Shown in pieces: positions 19,157 to 28,867 of a DNA stretch of 64,000 bases. Position 1 is the stretch's first letter. The number at the start of each line of letters is the position of its first letter. The translations under genes were made by a program, and so were the position numbers. This DNA comes from Ochrobactrum sp. BTU1 (lineage in GTDB: Bacteria > Pseudomonadota > Alphaproteobacteria > Rhizobiales > Rhizobiaceae): NCBI GenBank assembly GCA_018798825.1, contig CP076356.1:682001-746000 (forward strand), read 5' to 3'. The notes under the pieces were generated by a model. It was not told the origin of the DNA. It saw only the letters and a list, made by a program, of their open reading frames with translations, and did no database searches.

Positions 19157-20602
19157 TCAGGCGCGCATTAGACGCTTGCGGCGACGAACCAGCCAGACAA
19201 TGACCGTTATAAGGATCAGAATACCGATCACGATCGCCGGTGCCGCAAATGGTGCGAGTTTGGCAATCAGCGGCTTCGGTCCACCCTCGCGGATCAGTTT
19301 GACATCGGCGGGCGTCACTTTGACATCCGGATTACCGTATTGCGCCAGCACATAGTTGCTGACATCGGCAACATCTTGATCGGAAAGATGGTCTGTATAG
19401 AAAGCATCTGGACCGAAACCCGGCATGAATGCCGTTTCCCCGTCTACCGTGCGATTGACACCAAATAGGATTGCGGAAAGTAGATTGTCTGAACGCTCTG
19501 CACCCGTAACCGTGTTGTGGAACAGCGACGGATAATGCTTGTTGCCTTCACCATTCATCTGATGGCAGTTTGCACAAACACCACTGAAAATCCGGAAGCC
19601 ACTTTCATTTGGTTTTTCCCCCGGAAGACCGCGCAACGCATATTCTGTTACTGATGGTTTGCCGAACTTGTCGCGCGGAGTTTTGGTGCCGGACGAAACC
19701 GGAGCCACATCCTTTACGTATACCGCAATCGCTTTCAGATCTTCATCGGTCAAATGCTGGAGACTGTGTTCGATGGCTTCTGCCATAGGACCTGCCGCCT
19801 GCGCCTTGCCCGCAACATGACCTGTGCGCAGATATTGCACCAATTCATCCTGTGACCAGTCACCAATACCACTGACTGGATCAGAGGTAATGTTTGGCGC
19901 ATACCAGGAACCGAGCGAACCACCGGAAAGTGCTTGGCTAGCCCGCTCGGCCATCAGATCATTGCGTGGTGTATGACAAGTACTGCAATGTGCCAGCGCT
20001 TCAGAGAGATATGCACCACGGTTCCACTCTTGAGATTTGTTGGAATTCGAGGTGAAACGCGTCTTATCAAGGAACAGAAGGTTCCATGCCGCCATTGACG
20101 TACGTACGCTGAATGGGAACGGCAGTTCAGTCTTCTGCGGCTGATGATCAACTGGCTTCACCTCATGCATGAAATAGGCGTAAAGCGCTTTCACGTCTTC
20201 GTCTGTCATCTTCGCATAGGCCGTGTAAGGCATAGCCGGATAAAGATGCGAACCATCTTTCGCAACACCATCACGGACGGCATGCGCAAATTCTTCCTCA
20301 GTGTAAGTGCCAATGCCATCGGCCTTTGATGGCGTAATATTTGTCGAAAAAATCGTGCCAAGCGGTGACGTGATGCCATAACCACCTGCAAAGGGCTGAC
20401 CGCCGTGAGGCGCCGTGTGGCAGGCTGCACAATCCGATGCAGTGGCAATATAGCGCCCCTTGGCGATCAGTTCCGCATTCGGCTCATCAGCTATCGCCTC
20501 TGATCCGAATGCCATAACAAAAACGGCTGTTGCGCCAAGGAGTGCTTTCCATGAAGGACGGGGTGCAACGGGGTATTGCTTGAAGCTGCCTGATTGCGAC
20601 AT
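19157..20602 (-). CDS. triheme cytochrome c subunit of the GMC dehydrogenase
   Basis: About 482 residues with a signal peptide, three c-type heme motifs (CAACH near 58, CSTCH near 204, CANCH near 341) and a C-terminal membrane helix followed by an RRRKRL cytoplasmic tail. Three hemes plus a tail anchor is the design of gluconate, sorbitol, fructose and alcohol dehydrogenase cytochrome subunits, which pass electrons to ubiquinone. The N-terminus is uncertain: ATG 20602 gives a normal signal peptide, ATG 20626 is also possible, and neither has a strong ribosome site. First gene of the operon; divergent from a LysR gene. Confidence 0.9.
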   Translation of the reverse strand: MSQSGSFKQYPVAPRPSWKALLGATAVFVMAFGSEAIADEPNAELIAKGRYIATASDCAACHTAPHGGQPFAGGYGITSPLGTIFSTNITPSKADGIGTYTEEEFAHAVRDGVAKDGSHLYPAMPYTAYAKMTDEDVKALYAYFMHEVKPVDHQPQKTELPFPFSVRTSMAAWNLLFLDKTRFTSNSNKSQEWNRGAYLSEALAHCSTCHTPRNDLMAERASQALSGGSLGSWYAPNITSDPVSGIGDWSQDELVQYLRTGHVAGKAQAAGPMAEAIEHSLQHLTDEDLKAIAVYVKDVAPVSSGTKTPRDKFGKPSVTEYALRGLPGEKPNESGFRIFSGVCANCHQMNGEGNKHYPSLFHNTVTGAERSDNLLSAILFGVNRTVDGETAFMPGFGPDAFYTDHLSDQDVADVSNYVLAQYGNPDVKVTPADVKLIREGGPKPLIAKLAPFAAPAIVIGILILITVIVWLVRRRKRLMRA

Positions 20603-20870
20603 TCTGAACGAGCTTTCATGAAGCATGAATAATTCAATGCGAGCCGAAGGTTGCTCTCTTTCCGAAAACAACCTGCTCGCCTCGCTCGAAACGGGACAAG
20701 CATAGCAATCCAAGAATCGAAATTTCTTGGACATTCCTATTCTCTTCAATAATTCAGAGAGTTGGGTATGCGATGTTCCGTGGCCTGTTGTTTGGAATAG
20801 CTCCAAGTGACTAGATAAGAAAATCAGTCTTTGCTAAATTCAGATTTCATCATACGTGAAAGCTTGACCT

Positions 20871-21767
20871 GTGAAATTCGATCTAATTGACCTGCGCATT
20901 TTTGTATCCGCCATCGAAGGTGGTAGCCTCACCGCTGCTGCAAATCAGAACAATATTGTTGTGGCGGCAGTCAGTGCGCGACTAAAAAAGTTGGAGGAAT
21001 CCTTTAATCTCAAACTGTTCGACAGAACGGGGCGCGGTATTCGCCCGACGCTTGCAGGTGAAATTTTTGCGCGGAACGCGCGCAAGATTATCGACGATGC
21101 GCGGAGGGCACAGACCGCACTTGATGATTTTTCCGATGGTCGCGGCGGTCATGTACGGTTACTATCGAACACGAATATGTTAGCGGAACATATCCCTCAT
21201 ACCCTTGGGACATTTCTTGCAGCACACCCCGATGTGACGGTCAGCGTCGAGGACAAACCTAGTCTTGAAGTCGTGAGCTTGCTAAGAAACGGAGAAGCAG
21301 ACATTGGCATTGTCGCATCTTCTGCAGACATGAGCGGCTTGGAAAGCTGGCGTTTTGTGCCCGACAGGCTAGTCCTTGTTACGCCAATCGAACATCCGCT
21401 TGCAGCATCGCCCGTGAACTATTCTAGAATCCTCGATTTCAAATTAATTGGTTTGCCAAAACACACAGCCTTGATGCAGTTTATGAGCAGGCTTGCCAAT
21501 GAGCTCGGCCGCGCCGTCGATTACCGGACCCGAGCCGAGAACTTTGAAAGCGTTTGTCTCATGGTTAAATGCGGTGCAGGCATAGCAATTGTCCCACAAT
21601 CGGCTGCGCTTCGTTACGGGCGCTACATGGCTATAAACGTCACGGAAATTGATGAGGGGTGGGCCGATCGCAATCTCTACCTTTGCGTAAGGAATGAATT
21701 ACAACTACCTAGTTATGCGGCAAGCTTGCTTGATCACCTTCGTCGCTATGCACAAGAAGTTACCTAA
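20871..21767 (+). CDS. LysR family transcriptional regulator divergent from the GMC dehydrogenase operon
   Basis: 298 residues, starting at GTG 20871. The N-terminal helix-turn-helix is FVSAIEGGSLTAAANQNN with LKLFDRTGRGIRPTLAGE; the rest is the substrate-binding domain (ADIGIVASSADMSG). Divergent orientation with a 268-base gap to the cytochrome gene suggests control of the dehydrogenase. The recognition-helix segment (VVAAVSARLKKLEESF) is less typical than in the neighbours but the architecture is intact. Confidence 0.87.
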   Translation: MKFDLIDLRIFVSAIEGGSLTAAANQNNIVVAAVSARLKKLEESFNLKLFDRTGRGIRPTLAGEIFARNARKIIDDARRAQTALDDFSDGRGGHVRLLSNTNMLAEHIPHTLGTFLAAHPDVTVSVEDKPSLEVVSLLRNGEADIGIVASSADMSGLESWRFVPDRLVLVTPIEHPLAASPVNYSRILDFKLIGLPKHTALMQFMSRLANELGRAVDYRTRAENFESVCLMVKCGAGIAIVPQSAALRYGRYMAINVTEIDEGWADRNLYLCVRNELQLPSYAASLLDHLRRYAQEVT

Positions 21768-22286
21768 TTATTCATATTGCAATTGTGATCAGCGTGCTGG
21801 AACCACAAGCTTGCTCGAAAACTGGATCGACATAGAGATCACCGGCCTCTTTTTTAAAATGCGCGCGAGGAGCGGCAAATTCCCGCTGACCGAATGCCCA
21901 ACTATGAATGCCAAAAACTCAGGTGAGTGGTTATGCACTCATAATGTGGTTTCAGAGAACGCAGCAGGCTGGGTCGCAATTTCTTTACACGTTAAAGGCG
22001 GCCAGATCTGTTGACGCAATTATCCTGCAAGTTGCGCGAAAGTTTTGTATGGCGAACCGTTCTCATCTACGAATTGCTTTTGCTGATCATTTGAGCAACT
22101 TCGGTCCCCAATGCCATGACGTCCCTTGCTCTCTATTCATAAACGCAAAAGTCATCACTCCACTCGCCACCCCTACTCAGACGTCGAAGCATGATAAGAG
22201 GAGCAACAGCTTGGAAAGGCAAGAGAATGCTACGCGACGGGGATTGCCACATTGCGGAAGACTGCAGTTGGCCCATGACCTGCTAA
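21768..22286. other. intergenic region between two convergent LysR genes
   Basis: About 520 bases after the LysR stop at 21767 and before the LysR stop at 22287. Open frames on the plus strand here lack ribosome sites and recognisable motifs. No terminator hairpin with a T-tract was seen. Confidence 0.45.
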
Positions 22287-23177
22287 TTAGAATTGCCGCA
22301 ATTCCGCGACCACGAAATCGAGGAATACCCTGAGCTTCGGCGAAAGTTGATGCCTAGACGGATAGATGGCATAGACCGACAATTCAACCTTGGTCCAGTC
22401 TGGCAAAAGAGAAACGAGGCGGCCAGTGGCAAGATCCTCAGCCACGTAACGTAAGGGTATCAAACTCAGGCCAAAGCCCTCCAACAGGGCATCGCGAACC
22501 GCGAGGCTGGTCGTAACCGAATAGCGACCTTGTACTGGGACCGATACTCGCTCGTCCCCGTTGTAGAACTCCCAAACGTCGGCATGGCCGGAAAGACTGA
22601 AACGGATACAGTTATGCCCCTTCAAATCTTCAGGTGTCACGGGTGTTCCCGCAGCCTCCAGGTATCGAGGTGACGCGCACAAGACGTGCGGTAGGGTCAT
22701 CAGTTTGCGAGCTGTAAGGCTCGTGTCCTCGAGCGCGTCGCTTCCGCGGATCGCAAGGTCGAAACCGTCGCGAACGATATCAACACGCCTGTCGTTCAGG
22801 TCAAGGTCCAGTTTGATATCAGGAAATTGCTCGAGAAATTTCGGAATAGCTCGTGATAGGCAGACCAAGGTCGTGGTCATCGGCGCCGCGACGCGAAGCG
22901 TACCAATCGGCTTCGAATTGAGCGGCCCCATAGCCTGATCCGCCTCATCAAGCCCGTCAAGAAGAGGTACAATGCGCGAGAGGTACATCAATCCGGCCTC
23001 TGTCAGGCTCATCCGTCGCGTGGTTCTGTTGAACAGGCGAACGCCAAGCCTAGCTTCGAGCTCGGCAACGTTCTTTCCTATCGCGGCAGGAGTCATCCCA
23101 AGGCCTCTTGAAGCTTCTGCGAAGCTGCCTTTCTCAGCAGTGCGGCGAAAAGCCGTAAGAGCTGTTAATCGTTCCAT
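22287..23177 (-). CDS. LysR family transcriptional regulator
   Basis: About 296 residues. N-terminal helix-turn-helix (FRRTAEKGSFAEASRGLGMT, then LGVRLFNRTTRRMSLTEAG) and an effector domain with the HVLCASPRYLEAAGTP pattern seen in the AaeR/DmlR-like subgroup of LysR proteins. Start at ATG 23177, with TTG two codons upstream as an alternative. Divergent from the nitroreductase-EamA pair with about 85 bases between, so it probably controls them. Confidence 0.88.
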   Translation of the reverse strand: MERLTALTAFRRTAEKGSFAEASRGLGMTPAAIGKNVAELEARLGVRLFNRTTRRMSLTEAGLMYLSRIVPLLDGLDEADQAMGPLNSKPIGTLRVAAPMTTTLVCLSRAIPKFLEQFPDIKLDLDLNDRRVDIVRDGFDLAIRGSDALEDTSLTARKLMTLPHVLCASPRYLEAAGTPVTPEDLKGHNCIRFSLSGHADVWEFYNGDERVSVPVQGRYSVTTSLAVRDALLEGFGLSLIPLRYVAEDLATGRLVSLLPDWTKVELSVYAIYPSRHQLSPKLRVFLDFVVAELRQF

Positions 23178-23261
23178 ATTCAATACTCTCTGTTTCGAGT
23201 GTCGATATAAGTTCGATCATTAACAAATGGAAGAAGGGTTATAAATTGCCGCTATCTTGAA

Positions 23262-23918
23262 ATGGAGATAGCCATTGTGCCTTTGCATCAAATCAACCAC
23301 GAGCCCGAAACTATCATCGACGCGATCGAACGTCGCGTTTCGACCAACCACTACGATACAGATGCAAGCATCGATGATGCGATGCTCTGTGAGCTTGTTC
23401 GACTGGCCACACTCGCACCAACCGCATTCAATCTTCAGAACTGGCGTTTCATCGCTGTACGCTCGCTGACGGCAAAAGAGCTGTTGTGGGAGGCATCGGG
23501 TCGACAAGACAAAATAAAGGCAGCGGCCGCCACTTTCATCGTCTGCGGTCGCAATCCCAAAACGATTGATCTCCAGCGAATTCTTCGCCTCTCCGTTACT
23601 GCGGGGTTCATGCCGGAAACAGTTGCGCTCGGCTGGGTTGATGCTGTTCACCACATGTATGGGAATGATCCGCAAATGCAGCGCGACGAAGCGATCCGAT
23701 CTGCGACTTTCGGCGCTGCGAACCTGATGTACGCGGCAGCCGGTTACGGCCTGGCAACGGGGGCCATGGTTGGTTTCGATCCCATTGCGGTCAGTAGAGA
23801 CTTCGGACTTGCCGGTGATGAAGTCCCCGTCCTGCTGATGACTGTCGGGAAAGCCACGGCCAATAACTGGCCGCAGAAACCCCGGTGTGATCTGCGCGAA
23901 GTACTGGAGTTCGCATGA
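23262..23918 (+). CDS. nitroreductase family FMN protein
   Basis: 218 residues of the nitroreductase fold: RRVSTNHYD at the N-terminus (FMN phosphate arginine region), LATLAPTAFNLQNWRFIAV (S/T-P-T-xxN-xQxW signature), and the C-terminal GYGLATGAMVGFDP and DEVPVLLMTVGK stretches. Such enzymes reduce nitro groups, quinones or flavins with NAD(P)H. ATG 23262 lacks a clear ribosome site; GTG 23277, nine bases after GGAG, is a real alternative. Its stop overlaps the next start (ATGA). Confidence 0.87.
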   Translation: MEIAIVPLHQINHEPETIIDAIERRVSTNHYDTDASIDDAMLCELVRLATLAPTAFNLQNWRFIAVRSLTAKELLWEASGRQDKIKAAAATFIVCGRNPKTIDLQRILRLSVTAGFMPETVALGWVDAVHHMYGNDPQMQRDEAIRSATFGAANLMYAAAGYGLATGAMVGFDPIAVSRDFGLAGDEVPVLLMTVGKATANNWPQKPRCDLREVLEFA

Positions 23919-24862
23919 TCATGACACATACAACAACGGCCGGTCACAGTTCTTCCTCGGGGTGTCGCGGCCATGGCGTCGATGTTTTGATAACCGCGAT
24001 TGCTCCGACGGTCTGGGGCAGCACCTATATCGTCACGACAGAATTTCTGCCATCTGGATATCCTGTCACAGTTGCGGCGCTCAGGGCACTCCCGGCGGGT
24101 CTTTTGCTTCTCGCGATCGTCAGGCAGTTGCCTACAGGAGTGTGGTGGTGGCGCAGCTTCATTCTCGGGATTCTCAACTTCACAGTCTTCTGGTCACTTT
24201 TGTTCGTATCGGCCTATAGGCTGCCTGGAGGCGTCGCTGCAACTGTCGGCTCTATCCAACCTCTGGTCGTGGTCGTTCTTGCCCGTGTCCTGATGGACGC
24301 GCGGTTGAAGCTTGGTGGGATTCTTGCGGCCTTGGTCGGAATAGGCGGTGTCGGGCTTCTTGTGCTGGCTCCGAATGCGAAGCTGGACATGATTGGCATC
24401 TTTGCGGGCACGGGGGCGGCAGTCTCGATGGCATTCGGAACAGTGCTGAGCCGCAAGTGGCAACCTCCCGTCTCAGCTCTGACGTTCACGGCCTGGCAAC
24501 TGACGGCAGGCGGATTGTTGTTGGCTGTTCTGGCACTTTTGCTCGAACCCATGCTGCCGTCACCGAGCTTGCAGAATATGGCAGGTTTCCTGTGGCTTGG
24601 TCTGATCGGGGCCGCAGCAACCTACATCATCTGGTTTCGTGGTGTATCCCGTCTTGAGCCCGCACTCGTGTCGTCCCTAGGCTTCCTCAGCCCGTTGACC
24701 GCCGTGATCCTCGGGTGGGTTTTTCTCGGTCAATTTCTAACGTTAGTCCAGATTCTAGGGGTACTCCTGGTTCTCATCAGCATACTCACAACGAAGCGTC
24801 AGTCTCTGAAAGACCGGCAACCGGGAGCCGCACCTCGTAGTCCAGCGCCTCGCAACCTCTGA
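23915..24862 (+). CDS. EamA/DMT family transporter
   Basis: 315-residue integral membrane protein with about ten hydrophobic helices in two EamA repeats: IAPTVWGSTYIVTTEFLP in the first and GAAVSMAFGTVLSRKW in the second. RhaT/EamA-type metabolite exporters of the drug/metabolite superfamily have this layout. It overlaps the nitroreductase stop by four bases, so the two are translationally coupled; a role in exporting a toxic or reduced product is inference. Confidence 0.9.
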   Translation: MIMTHTTTAGHSSSSGCRGHGVDVLITAIAPTVWGSTYIVTTEFLPSGYPVTVAALRALPAGLLLLAIVRQLPTGVWWWRSFILGILNFTVFWSLLFVSAYRLPGGVAATVGSIQPLVVVVLARVLMDARLKLGGILAALVGIGGVGLLVLAPNAKLDMIGIFAGTGAAVSMAFGTVLSRKWQPPVSALTFTAWQLTAGGLLLAVLALLLEPMLPSPSLQNMAGFLWLGLIGAAATYIIWFRGVSRLEPALVSSLGFLSPLTAVILGWVFLGQFLTLVQILGVLLVLISILTTKRQSLKDRQPGAAPRSPAPRNL

Positions 24863-25111
24863 TCCGGAGGGCATTGCGGCCGAACCGGCTCGCAAGGTAC
24901 AGGGGGGCTATCAAAACGAAGGGTTCCCCCGCTGGCGGATCGAAGCTGCTAACTAGAGTGGAAACTCGCATCCTGAGTATTGCTCGCGAGACCGTCCCGA
25001 TCGTGCACTAGCGAGCCCACGCGCCGCTCCTAAGAACAAAGCCGCAAGCAATCCCCACGGCCAAAGCGGAGCGGAAGCCGGGCGCTCGGATCGGGTCAGG
25101 ACGTGGGAACC

Positions 25112-26047
25112 TTAAAACGGAGTGTTTAACGCGCTCTGATCAACAAATTCCTGGCTGATCAACAGATCGGCAAGTTTCTGCGCTGCGGGACCTAGCGCCT
25201 CGTCGCGGCGGTGGGCGACATAAGCACTCGACGTGACCTCGCCATTGAAACCTACGGCGCTGACATTGAGGCACACCAGCGTTCCTTGTTCCAAGTCCCG
25301 TTCAACTAGCCAATAGGGGAGCCGCCCCCAGCCTGCTCCCCCGAGGATGAGCTGGTGTTTGGTATCCTGGGAGTTGACGCGGCAGGTCTTTGATGAAACG
25401 ACCCCGAAATCTCGGCCTGCGGATATGTCGGATGGATCGGTCAGAACAATTTGGAGATGATCGGCAACATCCATCAGCTCCAGTGGACGGCCCTCATCGC
25501 GGAGGGCCAGCGGATGGGTCGAAGCGACGACCGAGACCTGCCTTACGGTTTTCAGCGGCTCAAACTTGATGCGGGGGTCGCGGAACTCTTCACCAACCAT
25601 CACCGAAAGCGCACAACGGTTCTTTCGAAGCGCATCGAGAGGACCGCCCATGGCTTCCGACCATACATGAACGGCAACAGCAGGATAATCATGTCGCATC
25701 TGTGAGATTGCGCGGGCGACCTCCCGCATCGGGAAGAGCGTATCGACAGAAATCGCGAGTTCCGTTTCGACACCATGCGCGAAGCCCTGCGCTTGGGCTC
25801 GTAATACGTCCACTCGCAGAATGATGTCGCGGGCGTTGCCAAGCAATAACTGTCCCTGTGATGTCAAGGTAGGCTTGTACCCAGAACGGTCAAACAGTTC
25901 AACGCCAAGAGTGTTCTCAAGGTTGGCGATGGTTGCGCTTACACCCGACTGGACGCGTGAAAGTTTCTGAGCTGCGGACCGGAAGCTGCCGCTGTCGGCA
26001 ATCGTGACGAATGTCCGTAGCTGATCGAGCGTAAGGGCGTCCAACAT
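25112..26047 (-). CDS. LysR family transcriptional regulator divergent from wrbA
   Basis: 311 residues with helix-turn-helix FVTIADSGSFRSAAQKLSRV and LGVELFDRSGYKPTLTSQG, then a periplasmic-binding-like effector domain. ATG 26047 is preceded by AGGAAAG. The next gene on the other strand is wrbA, about 100 bases away, so this is the probable regulator of the wrbA-MFS-VOC unit. Confidence 0.88.
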   Translation of the reverse strand: MLDALTLDQLRTFVTIADSGSFRSAAQKLSRVQSGVSATIANLENTLGVELFDRSGYKPTLTSQGQLLLGNARDIILRVDVLRAQAQGFAHGVETELAISVDTLFPMREVARAISQMRHDYPAVAVHVWSEAMGGPLDALRKNRCALSVMVGEEFRDPRIKFEPLKTVRQVSVVASTHPLALRDEGRPLELMDVADHLQIVLTDPSDISAGRDFGVVSSKTCRVNSQDTKHQLILGGAGWGRLPYWLVERDLEQGTLVCLNVSAVGFNGEVTSSAYVAHRRDEALGPAAQKLADLLISQEFVDQSALNTPF

Positions 26048-26148
26048 GATCTTTCCTTATGATCATCTATATTATTTTTATATCACTTATTTCGCTTCTC
26101 TTTTTGATGCAACCTTTCGGCCTGCAAGATCAATCCGAGGACAACGAG

Positions 26149-26775
26149 ATGACGAAGGTGCTGGTGCTTTACTATTCCTCCTATGGGCATGTTGAGACAA
26201 TGGCTATGGCGGTGGCCGATGGCGCGCGTGAGACGGGGGCTACCGTGGCGGTTAGGCGGGTGCCTGAGCTTGTTCCCGAAGTGGTTGCTGCAACATCCGG
26301 ATATAAGGTCGACCAGTCTGCGCCGGTCGGAACGGTGGCTGAACTAGCGGATTACGATGCCATCATCATCGGAACACCGACCCGCTTCGGCAATATGGCG
26401 TCCCAGGTGAAGAACTTTCTCGACCAGACCGGTAAGCTCTGGTTCGATGACAAGCTGGTCGGAAAAGTGGGCAGCGTCTTCACCTCAACGGGCAGCCGGC
26501 ATGGCGGGCAAGAAACAACGATCCTGTCCACCCAGACCGTCCTGTTCCACCTCGGCATGATCATTGTCGGCCTCCCCTACAGCTTCAAGGGCCAGATGCG
26601 AATGGACGAAATCACCGGTTGCTCTCCCTATGGCGCATCGACGCTCGCTGATGATGGTCACGGAGGGCATCGCACGGTCAGTGAAAACGAGCTTGATGGC
26701 GCGCGCTTCCAGGGACGGCATGTCGCCGAGATCACGTCCGCACTCGTGGCCGGCCGCTTAGCACGAGGCTCATGA
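26149..26775 (+). CDS. wrbA: NAD(P)H:quinone oxidoreductase, flavodoxin-like (WrbA)
   Basis: 208 residues, the usual WrbA length. FMN phosphate loop [12 protein letters not shown] at residues about 8-19, the [20 protein letters not shown] segment, and [16 protein letters not shown] carry the flavin and quinone sites. Two-electron quinone reduction protects against redox-cycling quinones. I start at ATG 26149, eight bases after GAGG; frames extending to 26059 add a hydrophobic leader unlike WrbA. Its stop overlaps the next start (ATGA). Confidence 0.93.
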   Translation: MTKVLVLYYSSYGHVETMAMAVADGARETGATVAVRRVPELVPEVVAATSGYKVDQSAPVGTVAELADYDAIIIGTPTRFGNMASQVKNFLDQTGKLWFDDKLVGKVGSVFTSTGSRHGGQETTILSTQTVLFHLGMIIVGLPYSFKGQMRMDEITGCSPYGASTLADDGHGGHRTVSENELDGARFQGRHVAEITSALVAGRLARGS

Positions 26776-27968
26776 TGGACTCGATTTCAACAAGGAAAGC
26801 GGTGTCCACGCGCTGGGCTGCCGTGGTCGTCATAGTTGCCAGCGGGATTACAGCCGCCTTGCAAGTTGGAAAGGCCGCGATTGCAGCGCCCCTGTTGCAG
26901 CATGATTTTGGCATCGCACTGACGGCGATCGGCTGGCTGGCAGGAATATTTGCGGTAATCGGCCTTATAGGTGGCATTCCAACGGGTGCGTTTGTCGCGC
27001 GCTTCGGTGCGAGACGCATCCTCATCATCGGACTTTTGATTACCACAGCCGGCGCAGCGCTTAGCGCGGCGGCACCGGGACTACCAAGCCTGTTTTCCGG
27101 CCGAATTATCGAAGGGGCGGGCTTCCTGCTCGTGACGGTCGCTGCACCGTCATTGCTCGAAGAAGTTACACGACCATCTGATCGTGACCTGGCCTTCGCC
27201 CTTTGGAGCTGCTTCATGCCCGTCGGCATGGCGACAGCGATGCTAGTCGGACCGCTGTTTGACAACTGGCAGACGATGTGGTGGGCAAGCAGCGCGCTGG
27301 CACTCGTGATCTGCTTGGCCGTTCCACTCTTCATTTCTGCCGGCGAAAAAGGCCAAAACACGTCCTGGAGCCGCTTACGCGGCGAAAGCATGATCGTGCT
27401 GCGCGACCGGAGAGCCGTGGGACTCGCGATCACATTTTCGCTCTATAGCCTAATGTTCTTCGCTGTCTTCAGCTTCCTGCCGGTGCTGCTGATGGAGCGG
27501 CTACAGGTCTCGCACCAGATGGCCGGCGTGCTCAGCGCGCTGGTCTCAGCCGTGAACGTCATCGGCAATTTGACAGCGGGACTACTCCTTTCCAAGGGCT
27601 TTAGCCGCCCTGCTCTCCTTATAGCTGCATGCCTCGTTATGGGGCTGGCCAGCTTCGGGGTATTTCTCCCCGTGCTGCCGGTAAGTACGGCCTTCGGCCT
27701 ATGCCTGTTGTTTTCGGCGATAGGCGGTGTGGTTCCGGCTATACTGCTGTCCTCCGCGCCAATTATGGCGCCAACGGCAGGGTTGACCCCAATTGTTATG
27801 GGCCTGATCGTTCAGGGCAACAATCTCGGACAGCTACTTGGTCCAGCAGCTATCGGTGGAGCACTGGAACGATTTGGCTGGGATTCAGCAGCCTACATTG
27901 TGGCGGGGGCGGCTCTCATTGCCGTGCTAATGGTGACCTCGACGATCAGGCAGGTCGGCTCAGAATAG
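26772..27968 (+). CDS. MFS transporter
   Basis: 398 residues with about twelve hydrophobic helices. The loop 2-3 signature is present ([16 protein letters not shown]). Proline- and glycine-rich helices and the [20 protein letters not shown] motif resemble the CynX/NimT and multidrug branch of the major facilitator superfamily. ATG 26772 overlaps the wrbA stop. Likely exports or imports the compound that the LysR regulator senses; the cargo is unknown. Confidence 0.9.
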   Translation: MMDSISTRKAVSTRWAAVVVIVASGITAALQVGKAAIAAPLLQHDFGIALTAIGWLAGIFAVIGLIGGIPTGAFVARFGARRILIIGLLITTAGAALSAAAPGLPSLFSGRIIEGAGFLLVTVAAPSLLEEVTRPSDRDLAFALWSCFMPVGMATAMLVGPLFDNWQTMWWASSALALVICLAVPLFISAGEKGQNTSWSRLRGESMIVLRDRRAVGLAITFSLYSLMFFAVFSFLPVLLMERLQVSHQMAGVLSALVSAVNVIGNLTAGLLLSKGFSRPALLIAACLVMGLASFGVFLPVLPVSTAFGLCLLFSAIGGVVPAILLSSAPIMAPTAGLTPIVMGLIVQGNNLGQLLGPAAIGGALERFGWDSAAYIVAGAALIAVLMVTSTIRQVGSE

Positions 27969-27994
27969 ATCAGCTTTGGAATGGGCGGCGGCTG

Positions 27995-28383
27995 ATGAGT
28001 ATCGATATCAATCACACGATCCTGGCGACGCGAGACGCGCACGATTCTGCCCTGTTTCTTGCTGAAATGCTCGGAGTGCCGCCGCTGCGCAGATGGAGGC
28101 TGTTCTGCATGGTCTCCACCGCCAATGGCGTCCACGTCGACTATACGGATGTGGGTCGTGCCGTCGTTCCACAACATTGCGAGTTCCCCTTCGTTGACAC
28201 GAGTATCGACGCTTTGCATGACCGACTCGGCAAGCGGAGCTTGCATTACTCGGCCGATCCCCCACGGCGGAAGCCGGGGATGAACGACCACGATGGTGGC
28301 GGCGGGCTCTATTTCAACGATCTAAATGGCATCTGCTCAAAGTGATAATCCGCCACTGCGGCAGCGGCGGCTGGAGCCCATGA
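27995..28383 (+). pseudogene. VOC family (glyoxalase-like) protein with a C-terminal frameshift
   Basis: Small vicinal-oxygen-chelate protein starting at ATG 27995: IDINHTILATRDAHDSALFL, GVPPLRRW and RRKPGMNDHDGGGGLYFND are typical of single-domain VOC proteins of about 128 residues. As read, it stops at 28345 after LNGICSK (116 residues). One base added around 28328-28331 restores the expected end GHLLKVIIRHCGSGGW and a stop at 28381-28383. The family normally has DPDGHLLE followed by an RPYGSGG-like tail, so the shift is real in this sequence, either a mutation or a sequencing error. The lost end carries a usual metal-ligand glutamate position. Confidence 0.8.
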
Positions 28384-28867
28384 TCAGCGATCTCGGAAAA
28401 CCCCTCTCATACAGGTCCAAAGTTCGACGAAACTTGGGTCCCAGCGCACCTTTTAGACGAAAAACAAAGAGCAAAGGACAGTGCCTATGAAGGCGCGTTA
28501 CGACTTTTCTACTGTTGCGCGTGACGCTTAGGAGGCGGTTGCCGCGTCCGAAGCCCATGTGTGCGATACATCCGGGATTGAGTGCACTCCCTAGTTGCAG
28601 ACCTAAAAGGTAAAAGCCTGCGCCTAATGCGTTAATATCGGGGGTTGATTGGTTGGTGTTGAAGTATCCCGTTTCGTCGTTTCCGTAGGGATTTTGCGGT
28701 AGAGTGAAGAATATTGGAGTAGCTTTTAACCCTACACGCAATCCCACGCTTCGTTGAGATCGCCGGTCAAGAATATTCCTAATGTGCCTGATTGGTGTAC
28801 TTGGAGTAGCTTTACCAAGCCAAAACGACTTATAAGGGCGTCGTGAAATTTCTTGCCAATAAGCCCC
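28384..28867. other. intergenic region downstream of the VOC gene
   Basis: About 480 bases between the VOC gene and the LysR stop at 28868. A 136-codon minus-strand frame covers much of it but overlaps the VOC coding end and shows no known motif. No gene or terminator is supported. Confidence 0.45.

Noticed and set aside
18319..19203. 294-codon plus-strand frame opposite the GMC subunits
   Set aside because: Antisense to two genes with clear FAD and Tat motifs.
28337..28747. 136-codon minus-strand frame
   Set aside because: Overlaps the restored VOC end and has no motif or ribosome site.
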